Shown: piece by piece, positions 24,901 to 36,900 of the stretch
How the letters are laid out: each line of letters starts with the position of its first letter
How positions within the stretch are numbered: position 1 is the first letter of the stretch
NCBI RefSeq assembly: GCF_014633365.1
Contig: NC_068347.1
Span: 15,956,433-16,020,432, forward strand
Direction of reading: 5' to 3'
Source: Diospyros lotus
Lineage: Eukaryota > Streptophyta > Magnoliopsida > Ericales > Ebenaceae
Length of the DNA stretch: 64,000 nucleotides
Program-made: the position numbers and the translations under genes
The notes under the pieces: generated by a model
What the model was told of the DNA's origin: nothing
The model's database searches: none
What the model saw: the letters and a program-made list of their open reading frames with translations, nothing else

Positions 24901-27900
24901 GCACCGCACCGCACGTTTTCTTTTTTTGGGGGGGGTGGGGGTGGGGTGGGGCGGTTCGGCACGGTTTGAGAAATCCTCAAACCATGCGGTTTGTGATTTG
25001 AGGATTTCTCGGTTCAATTCAAAATCGAATCGCCTGCATAGTATTTTAATAATATAAAAATTAAAAAATAAATTATGAAACATTAAAACAAAACCATAAA
25101 CCCTAATCCTTCATTTCTCACACCCACACCTAGCCCCCACCGCACCGAGAGTCCTCTCTACCCACCCACACTCGGAGGTCCTCTTTACCTAGTACCCATC
25201 CAGCCCCCCCGGCCACTGCACTCTCGAGACCAACGACATCGTCTCGGAGTCGGAGGCATCCAAGCGCTGTTGGTGTTGGAGGAGATCCCCTTTCACCTCA
25301 TTTCCCTCCGCCTTCGCACTGTCGTCTCTCGTCGACGCTTCGCCAGAGACGCCTTCCACGGTGGCGGATCTTGAGAGGTTGGAGGTAACTTCTTGACCAT
25401 TTTCGTTCTTGAAACTTTCTCTGGTTCATGTATTCCTATGAATAAATTGCAAGCGGATGAGGTAAGGTAACTTCACGTTCATGGGCTAAATGGATGAAGC
25501 GACTTTATGAAACCGCACCTCGAAAATGGGTGAATTAATATTAGGCATGTTTTGGGCAAATCGCGGAAACTTGCGGTGCGGTTTCCGTGGACCAAACCAG
25601 ACCGCGTGGTTTGCTTTGATAGAAAAACCACACATGCGGTTTGGCATATTGAAAATGTTAAAAACCAGCCAAACCGTACCGTGCACACCCCTACTGCATT
25701 GATTGTCTGGATGATGCAGTCACTGTTTTTGTTTGAAGACCTGGCCCAAGGCTGACCCGACCTAAACTGGGCAGTCCAGAGTGGCCCAAACAGTAGCGAA
25801 ACAGTCCAGTTTGGGGGGCTGGGGGGCACGAATTCCATAGGGCTGAAACTTCATTAGTTTTTAGGATTTTAATACTTCATATGTTTTAGGATGTTAATTC
25901 TATTTCATGTTTGTTAGGGTTTTACTTCTATTAGGATTCTAGTTGGATTTTATTTACAAGTATTAGATGGATTAGCTGAACACTATATATATATGCTTAG
26001 AAACTAGGGTTTGTAACCAACTTTTTATCAATTCAATTACAACAGCCTATTCGGATTTCTTTCAAGCAAAACAGTTTCAGTTTTGTGCCTCTTTGAAAGC
26101 CAAGCTTTTGCCATTGAAGCTTGTTTTCAAGGGTTTCTTTCGTGTGTTTCTTTACACACTCGCTATCCGCTGTGTCACTGGAAGAAGAAATAGGCACTCG
26201 TGCTGCAGAAGGATTAGAAGAAGAAGAAGAAGCAGCAGAAGGAAAGAAGACCGCAAACAGGTAATAGGCGAGTTAGAAGTGGAAAGATAGATGAACATGA
26301 GATGCTTGAGAAAGAGTCTTGAAAGGAAACTCTTATTCATTAATGAAAACATCTCTAGAAACATAAATTCTACCAGAAGGATGGAAGAACTTATAACCAG
26401 CATGCATTTGACTATGTCCAATGAAAACACATTTGGAGAAATGAAAATCAAATTTATGTCTATTATGGGGTCTGAGGTAAGGAAAACATGTAACCAAAAA
26501 GTTTTAAGAGAAGAATAATCTGGTTGCTTCTCAAATAACAGCTCAAATGAAGAAGCAAATTTTAGAGCTCAAGAAGGTAAAATATTGATAAGGAATACTG
26601 CAGTTTGAAAGCTTCTACTGAAAACTTTAAATGGCATTTGAGCGTGAGCAAGCAAAGTTAGACCCATTTCAACAATATGTCAATGTTTCCTCTCAGCAAC
26701 ATCATTTTGTTGATGAGTATATGGAGAAGAGAATCTAGGTAAAATGCTATGTTTCTAAAGATAAGGAATAAACACTTTAAATTTCTCACCATTATCAGCT
26801 TGAAAGGAATTCAATTTGGTATGGTACTGTAATTCAACAAATTTATGAAATTGTACAAAGGTAGCAAAGACTTCTGATTTCAGTTTCAGAGGATATAACC
26901 AAGTATACCGTGTATAAGTATCAACAAGAACAATATAATATCGATATCTTTCAGTAGATAAATAATGAGATGGAGTCCAAATATATAGGCAATGTTCAAG
27001 AGGTTGTATTGCTGTAATTTCACAGTCATGAAAGTAATTGATGTAACTTTTCAAGTTTACAAGAAGCACAAAATTGAAGAGATGAACTAGAACAAAGAAA
27101 GATCCATCTTATTCCATACTTTTGTAGTACAACAAAAGAAGGATGACCTAACTTCATTTGCCAAAGATTACAGCCAGTTTTATTTTGTTCTGCTGGAACA
27201 TTAACAGTAGAAGATTCAGATACAAAAGATTTTGAGTCTTGAGACAACAATGAGTCTGTCTTTACAGAAACTAAAGAAGGCTTTGAAGCTTGAGGTAACA
27301 GTGTCCACTAGAACCAGAAACTGAAGAAGAAGGTGGCTTAGAAACTTGAACGGATCTTGAACTTGATGAACTTGTATTGGAACAAGTTGGTAAAGTGTGA
27401 TGCCTCGACCCCCACTGTCGGGTGTCACCGTAACCCACGGTTACAATCCCAGCCTATCTCGAAAGACGGTTATGTCCTGCCAGCATAAAATATTAAAATA
27501 GTATGGGCGCCCTGGGTGGGGTCCAGGATTCGCCGCCTTCAATTGTCGAGAACTCGGGTTTAAAATACATAGGCAATGGAAATTTACCCGATTCTCGTGC
27601 TCAATTAGGCCTTTAGAATATAAATCCAATTTCCGTAGACAAATCAAAATAAGTAACAACATGCTAAATAAAATATTCCACCAATCAAGTATATTTAAAT
27701 AGGTTTTATATTCCGACCGCAACCGATCGGTTCATACACACACTTTGAGTTACTCATAGCGGGAACCTTAACTTGATCTTAATCAAATTTTATTTAAACC
27801 GTAGCCATCTCCCGTAGTCAAGTATAGAGCATATATATGTATATTACATAAACGACATAGAAACACGACCCACATTCTCACTGCCTGCAATCACTGTTAA

Positions 27901-30900
27901 CCGGTGACTCTTCCACCAATACCGCTTTCCCTTCTTAGACCTCGAGTTATTTGTTGGGCTAGTGGGAGTAAAATGGTGAGTCCGGGGACTCAGTAAAGGC
28001 AATATGCAATGCAGCAAGTTAATGAGCATGACATCATAGATAAAAAATGAAGTGCAACGTGCATGCAAGCCCGTCCACCGCACCTATCCCAGGCTCTAGG
28101 TGGCCTCTAGTGGTTCCCTCTATGACCCCTTCTTAAGACTCTCATGGTCAGTAATCCACCGTTTCATTCCTAGGCACTTCCTTAACATTTTATGCAAGTC
28201 ATGACAAAAGTAATTTACACACAAAGCATATTAACCCTTACCTTAAATTGTTTGTCGCTCGGTGACTTTGTTTCGTTGAACAGAACCGATAGCGCACCTG
28301 CAATTCCCTTATCACAATTATATATATCCATAAAGCTAAGTAATCCATTAGATAACCACGGATTAGATTTACTAATTTAACTAATTCCAAACATTATCTA
28401 TCAATTTAACTTATTAATTAAACTAACTACTTTAATTAACTTAATAAATTAACTAATTAAACTACATTTTGAAATTAATTTTGTTACCTCACTGTTGAGT
28501 TCTTCCTCTTCAAACTCACGGACTGAACTTCTTCTCCACTTCATGCTTCCTCTTCCATGGCCGTGCTTGCCTATTTATAGGCTTGGCCGCCCTATTTTCC
28601 CCCCCAAATCCATGGTTTAAGCTTCAAGGCCCAATGTCAAATGATGGTATCGGTTTTCCCCTCATTACGTGGCTGAAAATTGGCTAAACAAGGAAGAGAT
28701 AGGAGTTGAGTTTGCAAGCAGCAAAAGGGAGAGTTTGGCAGCTGGCAGGGGCGGTTTTTGCTGCCCACACGTGGCTGCTTTGTGGCAGCCATTAACCCTT
28801 CAATTCGAGGCTTAAACGGCACCGTTTTGGTGCCTAATTTTGCTGGAAAATTCCATCTCTTCTCTACCAAAATCAACCTTCAATTTCTCCCCCCCCCCTT
28901 GGATTGAACTCATGGCCCCTACTGTGACCTTCGTGCGCGCGACTAGCTAGGTTGAAGATCTCCTCAATTTCTTGCTTGCATTTGTTGTATTTAGCTTGTT
29001 CTTTGGTTGCCCCTTGATAAAATCCCAAAATTTCCAGCATTCTTGCATGTCCCAAGACTTGAACTTTCCACCTTTCAATGCACACTTGCACTTCCAACCA
29101 CTATGCTACAAGCTCCCTTCTTGCTTAATCCCACCTAATTTAATCTTATACCAATTAAGTGCCCAATTTTCCCACCTTGTATTCAAACCCAAGAAATTTC
29201 ATAATTTCTCATTTACTTCCCTTATTCAAAAATACATTAAATTTAATATTTTTCATTAATTTCCTCAAAATCACAAATATTCCATAATTCATTAATAAAC
29301 CACTTCCAACACACTAAATCACTTATTATTATTTTTTTTACCCAAGGTCAGGGATGTTACATAAAGTCCTTTCTAAAGCTTGCCTTTGAGCAGCACAACT
29401 CCTGTTGTCTCGTACTTAAACAAAAATCATCATGAAACTCAGCTATGACATGATTTTCTTTGGTAAGCTTGGATACCCTAATCAGGTTTTTAGTCTAGCA
29501 GATATATATAGAATATTAGGTAATGGACAGATAGAAGTTGTTGGTCCATCACCAACAGCAACTCTCTCAGAACCTTGATATAGAGAATGCAAAGATAAAT
29601 TGTTGAGATTTGAGGTTAAATGATTTGTTGCACCAGAATCAACAAACCAGGCTGAATTAGTAAGAATTTCAGGAGAAGCATAAAAAGATTCAGGAGAAGC
29701 TGAATGCTGTAAGTTCTGATAAGAAGATGCTTCAGTTAATGATGCTTAGTAGCATAGTAAATTATCTGATTTGTCTGAGAAACAGATTCTCCAGAATTAA
29801 AGTTTGAATGCTGAAAATATGATCAAATCTATGGTAACATCTATCAGCATAGCGGCCAGCCTTGCCACAGAGTTGACAATAAATTTTTCTAGTACCACTT
29901 CTTCCTCTTTCTCTACCTCCTCTATTAGTTGAACCACCTTTGACATTATTAGAGCCTCTAGATCAATTTGTAGAAGAATCAGATCCATTAGATGGAACAT
30001 TTGCTGCATTCACTGAAAGGCTTCCATCAAATAATCCAACTCTTTCTGATCACTTCATCTTTGTTCATGCATTAACAACAGATACTGAACATTTTGAAGG
30101 TTAATTTCATCCATCTGATATGTGATGAAAGAAACAACAGTCTCATAATCTGATCCTAGACCACTCATTATTGCAAGAAGTAATTCTTTATCTGCTAAAG
30201 GTTCACCAATAGCTGCTAGAGCATGTCCAATAATTTTGATTTTCAAGGGTATAATCATTGACAGATATATTTCCTTTCTTTGTGGATCTAAGCTGCTGCT
30301 TAAGCTGGAATGATTTAGCTATAGTTCGCTGAGAATAAAGATTTTCAAGGACTGTCCAAATTTCAGAAGAAGATTCACAATGAATAATTTGTGCCAGTAC
30401 CTCTTTTGTTATTGTTGAAAATAACTGAGCTTATATACAGGTGCAACTAACTGAAACTAAATCCTAACTGGATAACGAGAATTACAATTGAAGCCAGCTG
30501 TCAACACAGCTTAATTCAAAAATGCCACGTGGATAACAAACTTATAAGCTATCTGGCTACTATCAGCTTAGCTATTTTAACATTTCTTCTCAACAATATT
30601 AGTGTCTGAAATGTGCTCCAATGCATGTTAGAATATTTACTTGTCCACCTAAGACATTAGTCAAATTCCCTATGTCAATGTTAAATATTTTAGCATGACT
30701 CTGTGTTTCTCCTTGACTATTTGGAGGTGTTTATTAGTGATTATGTGGGAAGCATTCTATGCTGTCATTGTATTATTTGTTTTACTTTGTAAAAATGTTC
30801 TTTTATTTGTAAGGTAATGTTTAAATGTCTCACAGTTAGCTATCAATAATTGTTGCATTCTCTTTTTTTATTTGTATGTTAGGATTGAAATGTTCTGCAA

Positions 30901-33900
30901 AATCTGAAGAATATGGGAATATCCTACTAATGGTTAAATGATAATGACAAATGATAAGAATGTTGCATATTTGCATGCATTATCATCTGATTGCTCTGGC
31001 AAAAGTTCTATCCTGGCAGCTTAGATGCCTACTAAGACACTATTCTCTGCTTTGTTTGAATGTGAAATAAAGTCTAGAAGCTTTTTAATTCTTTAAACAC
31101 CCACGTCTTGCAAATAATTTGTCTTGCATTTTGGTTGTATTGGGTATAATTTTCAACCATTTGGATGTTGGCAGGATAGAATTGTGGTGCAATTGGAATT
31201 CATCCTTTTTTGTCTTAAACAAGGAAGTGTTGAGAATGCACATCAGGCAGTTCTATGGTATGGCTATTGAATATGTTTTTGTTTGTAGGAATTCAGAAAC
31301 CAAACTTATTTCTTCCATGTCTTTCTTTTGTATTTAAGTAATTCACTAGCACCAATATACAGCTTCTGGTGATGTCTAACATATACATATTGTCACCCTC
31401 TCAGTGCTTTTTGTTGTTTCCTGGCATCTTTTGTTTCTTTTTATTTTCTAGGCTAATAATGAGTAAATGCTAGTTAGAACTTTGGGGAGAGTGGTCAAAT
31501 GAAGATTTCTTAAAGTACGAGTAGAATTCAGTACAGGGAATGCAACTTCAGTAAATTAAACATAGGAATGAAGGGCTAGTAAATATTGAAGGAGAAGAAT
31601 TACTAAGTGGTAAAGAACCCTTAATGCCTAGGCTGAATCTTACCAGAAAATGGATATTATAGCCTCCATCACACTTCTTTCTACCACATAGAATTTGAAA
31701 AGATGATTTCTCCTGCTTTGATATTCAAATTTTTTATATTCTTTGTGCTAGTAATTAAAATGATTGGGATTACCAGATATGAATTTTTGATGTAGGCAAG
31801 TGTTAATACCCGCACCAAGTGTGATGCAATGGCAAAATTAGGCAGGATGTGCTTAAGTTAAAAACGACTTGCAAATATTAACATTGCATAAAAAGAGAAA
31901 AATATTGCAACACTTAAGCACATTTATAAGTACTATGATAGTTAGAGGTTTAATTTGGAATTGCAAGTATTTGATGGCACCTAAAATTCTTATGCTTATC
32001 AGCGGCTCAACACATTTGTATCTTGAAGTTGTGGTATTATCCTGTTTCACATTCAAAATCCTTATTCTTGAGGCCCAATTAGATTATGCTATATATTATA
32101 CACATGGCAAATATAAAACATGTTTTCAACAAGATACCGCTTTACATATACAAAGGCATTAGACATGCCCCTTAGCCACAGTTTGCATGACCCACAAGTG
32201 ATAACTTTTCAGAAAATCTGGGGCAAAGCATGAATTTTGGCAAAGAACTCTGGCAAAGAATGCCTGACCTTGAAATAAATACTTGTTGGTATATACCTTT
32301 GCTCTTCTGGGGGATTCTGGGGGATTAGAGGATTACTTTTCTATATAATTCTCTCCTTATCCCACAATTTTTGCTATATACCATTTTGGCCTATGATGTG
32401 TGTCTGGCAACCAATCAGGTATTGCAGACTGATGCTTTGGCATCTAGTTGGTAGTCACTCAGGTGTAACTTTGTTGAATGTAGGTGTGGAGTTTAATCCT
32501 GGTCAAATGTTGTCACTGGAATTTATAAAGAGGCAAGGGGAAAATTGTCAACATGTTTAACATAATTGTAGGGTTGGGACATGTTCCTGTACCTATATGA
32601 GAATAATTTTCAACGTGATGCATTATTGGATACTAGTGTGAGAAGTTTTCTTAATGAGTATCGTTTTCTTAATATATATGTGGTTTTGTGAGTTTATGCA
32701 GCCAATATAGATGTGGAGGTGAAAGTTATTTGTTAAGTGGGGAAGAGTGTGCAAGCCAGTAGTCACTATTATTAATCTTTAGCTGTACTTTTTATTATTT
32801 ACTGACCCCATCTAGTGGGATTAAGACTTGTGATTGTTGTTTTATTATTACCATCGTCATTGTTTCTTCAAGTTTTACCTATGTCAAGAATGAATCTTCT
32901 TTTGAATGTGAGTAGAAGGTGCTAATACTTTTCCAATTGTGCATGAGAGCTTAATTTGTAAAGAGCTTTGTCTTTATTGATTATGGATTGTTTCTTTCAG
33001 TCTAATGCAGCAACCTGAATTTGGAAATGACCCAGTTTCAAATATGGTTGTGGGGTTGACTTTTTGTCAGTTGTGGTATTCTTCTATTCCTGAAGAGCTT
33101 CAGCTGAGAGATTCAGAAGAGGCTTACCACCCTGTGCATACAGAGATGTCAGAAACAAGATTTGATGTTTCACTTGAGAACTATGAGGGTCATGATGCAA
33201 CTGACACCCATGAAGCTGGTTCTTCGTTTAAACCTGATTCTGACACCTCTGTAAGGAATGACAAAGATGTAGCTCTAAATGATGATGTTCACCACCATAC
33301 AGAAGTTTCTTTGGAGGTGGATGATAAAATAAAGACAGAAATAACATACCAAAACCACCAGTCCCAGGGCTTCTACATGGATCCTGCTGAGGACAGTGGA
33401 CATGGGAACTATTCCTTCTCTAATCATGGTGATGATATGCAGTATGAATCTAACTTTGATGCCCGTGGTGAGTTTCAAAGTTTACTTGCTTGTAGGTGTA
33501 ATCTTTGTTTTATTGGGCATGTTTTTATTGATAGGTAAATTCAGAAAACAGATTTTCTATCTACAATTTGTCACCAATTTGTGCGGCTTGTTTGCACACT
33601 ACCACTTTTAGTATTTTGCTGAAGTGAGCTGGTAATGAAGCATAGCAATGATCAATTTTTTGATTTTCTTTCGGTTGTTCTTCTGCTAATCATTGAGGTG
33701 TAGGGTTCTTTTGATTTGTTTGGTGGTCTTGAAGTTAAAGTTTCTCATATCCATCCATCAAAAGTGTCAGTTCCCATGATAGCTGTTACCGTTCTAGCAT
33801 TTTGAATTTTTTGGCCTTCGGCAAGTTTGATTTTCTGTTTATGTTTGTGCAAGTTTCTAGACTTTAAGATGATATCAGCTTAGGTTTAGGCCTTGCTACA

Positions 33901-36900
33901 ATGTGGCCACCAGTGTGATTAACCCATAATGTAACAAATGAATTGCATTGCTTCCAAAGTGATCTAGAAAATCTTACCAATTTTATGCTAAAATAACTTA
34001 ATGTAAATGATGTATGAATTCATGGGGATCAGGAGGGACAATTTTATACTCACTGTAGGAAAAGTAGGAGAAGGAAGCTAGAAGTAAAAAAAACTAGGGA
34101 ATGATGGCTTTGTTGAAAGCTGATTGTTCTTGTTATGGCAACAAATAGTTGTCTTATTTCTGTTAGATTTGGGATGCAACTTTGAGCTTTTAGAGATCAT
34201 TGCAGATTTTATTTACTTCATTTGCCAGCATTTATAATAATACAGCATTTTTATTCTCTTTTGGTTGGGGCAGGCTTGGAGTCATGGTTGTTGCCATTAC
34301 GGTTATCTCAATCAAATAAAAAGCTGGAGGACTCCATCCACACACGTGGGGAAATGCTAAATGATTATTACAAGGGTGCAGTCAAGCATTTAAGAATTGC
34401 CCTTAATGCAAAACCTCCTGTGTACGAGGCCTTTCTGCCTTTTGTACAGGTAAGTTTGGTTTTTTATTTTCATTTATTCATCTTATGCACGTTGATATTG
34501 TTTTTTCTTATTGTAAGGAAAACATAATGCAGTATAGAAAAGTGCCCTCAATTCGAACATTTTGTTCATTAAAATAACTTTCAATTCATCTTTTACCAAG
34601 AAAAAAATAAAAAAAAAACATTTTTCTATTCCTTGGTAATATCATGCTGTCCCATCATTTCTTCCATCTTGTGGAAAGTTCCACCATCTTGCCATGCTAC
34701 CATCATCACCACCTTTTTGGTGCACACGTTCATGCATGTGTAGTCAAAAGACAACTTGTAGTAGCCTGCAGCTAGTTTCCTTTATTACCTTGTTATTAAT
34801 CTTTATGATTTTTATTGTCAAAAAACTTCTATTCCCTAAAATATTTTGTGGCAAAAAATGCTAATATATCTTGTCAAGAGGGTTCTTTAAGAGTGGGAGA
34901 TTTTTCATTTATCCAATTTTAGATTGGATGTGGCTATCTTGAAATGAGGTTTATATTATTCCTATCAGTTGAAGGAGATAGTTTACTTTGAGATAGTTGC
35001 TGCAAATTTTCTTCCTTAAACTTCACTTTTTCACATGTAAACAATGTTAACCTTCCCTTTGTGACTGGAAGGTCACAAGTTCAAGTTGTGGAAACGGCCT
35101 CTTTGTGAAAAATCAAAGGGAAGGCTACGACCCTGCCCACAACCCTTGCAAAACAGGGAGTATCATGCACAGGGAATGCCCTTTTTACATGCATTTTGGC
35201 ATGCATATAAAAAGAATTATTATCCTTTTCTTCCACAGATTCTTGTTTGATTGAAAGGTAATGCAAGGAATTACAAATTACTACTTTTTCCTCTATATAT
35301 TTCTGTTGTTATTTTTCCTAATTATCCAAGTAACAGAGGATGTTTTGTGTGATATGTCAATTATTCTTGTTCATCGGAACAATCAGTTATCTATAGTGTT
35401 GTTTTTAAACTTCTATGTAATAATTGTTATGGAATAAGAGTGTCAATCCTGGTTATCTGGTTTGTGATAATTTTTTCCTCAAGTTAGTTTGTTGTTTTAC
35501 CAGATGCTGCTGCTTGGAAATCACATTGATGAGGCTCTGGATGAGGCTGAGAAGTTGTCTTACAATTCAGAGATGATACTACCTTTAAGGTAATGGCTTT
35601 TTTCTGTTTCAGTCACAAAAATTAAAATAATATAAATTATGTTGAGGGAGGGATATGAATTACTACCTAATGGAGGAATTGAAAAGGCTAAGAGGAAACA
35701 ATTCCTGCTTATGGTGCTAGAAGTAATGCTATTTGCAGCTGTTATGTGAGAGTAATTGATTTTTGGCAATATTGGAGTTGGATCTACCAATTCTGTTATT
35801 GGTGCCAGAGATAGTAGCTGTGGCTTTGGTGGAACTGGAGTGTGTTGTAAACTTGTAGTGATGGTGGCACATGAAAGTGATACTGATGATACTCTTTTTC
35901 TCTGCTATCATTATTATTATTGATGGGTATCATGGAGATTTCATTTTAAGAAACTGAGGAAACTTTTATCAATACTTTTTTGAGGTGTGTTTTCTTATGT
36001 TCATGTTGGTGTATCATTCCTAGATTCCATCATGTTCTCCCTTGCTATAAATTGCATATTATTGTTGGCATAGATTTGTAATTGAAGTCTTGAAGTTGAT
36101 CTGGTGATGATGGGTGAAAACAAAACAGGGAGGGAAGGAGGGAATACTAAGCTTGAGATATGGAGAAACCCTTCAAAATCTAAAGGTTTTGAATTAAGTA
36201 GAGTGAAAATGGAATTTATAGAATGTAAGTTTAGCAAAAATATTATTGTGGATAATGTAATGGTAAAACTGAAAGTTCAAATCATAGCAAGAAATGATTA
36301 GTTATAGTCTTGGATCAATCCAAAAAGATAGGAAGATTAATGAGGATGTTACCCATAAAATTAAGGCATGATGGTTAAAATAGAAAAGTGTATTATGTGA
36401 TAATAAGATTCCATTAAAGCAAGGAAAAATTTATAAGGCAATTATAAAAGTAGCTTTGTTGTATAACACAAAATATTAGGTAGTAAAGCATTAATATGTG
36501 CAAAATATGAATGTAACCGAGATGATGATTCTAAGATGGATATGTTAGTCATACAAGAAAAAATAAATTAGAAATAAGGTTATCCATAATAAGGTCTAAT
36601 TGACTCTTATTGAAGATTGTAAGACGTGATTAAGATGGTTTGGTAATATGAGAAGAAGACCAATAGACGTTCCTATTAGGAAAGCAGATGGAATGGAACA
36701 AATATTAGCAACCGAGGTAGGGGAAGACCAAGATTAATTTGGTGGGAGACATTTAGGTGTGATATAAATTATACGAGCGTTAAAAAAGATAAGTATATAG
36801 ATAAAAATGAATGGAACGCTTAGAAGTCATGCCGTTGACCTCGGATAGTGCGATAAAGGGTTGGTATGTTGTAGAGACCACTTCTCTATTCTAGGGAGAA

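Larger units (their letters stand above)
8543..30595 (-). mobile_element. Ty1/copia LTR retrotransposon, host of the intron 2 nest
   Basis: Flanking ATATT duplications sit at 8538-8542 and 30596-30600. The element is on the minus strand: partial 5' LTR 30420-30595, gag and protease 29367-30419, integrase 26174-27390, linker and reverse transcriptase (RT) 24067-24854, 14647-14826 and 13677-13909, RNase H 10346-10809, C-terminus 8851-9001, polypurine tract 8834-8850, 3' LTR 8543-8833. Domain order (gag-PR-IN-RT-RH) is the copia order. All coding parts carry stops or frameshifts. It is the oldest element of the nest, since the others interrupt it. The 22-kb span is about 4 kb of copia sequence plus later insertions. 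Confidence 0.88.

Noticed and set aside
33396..33611. Plus-strand frame overlapping exon 4
   Set aside because: Shadow of exon 4 in another frame, running into intron 4.
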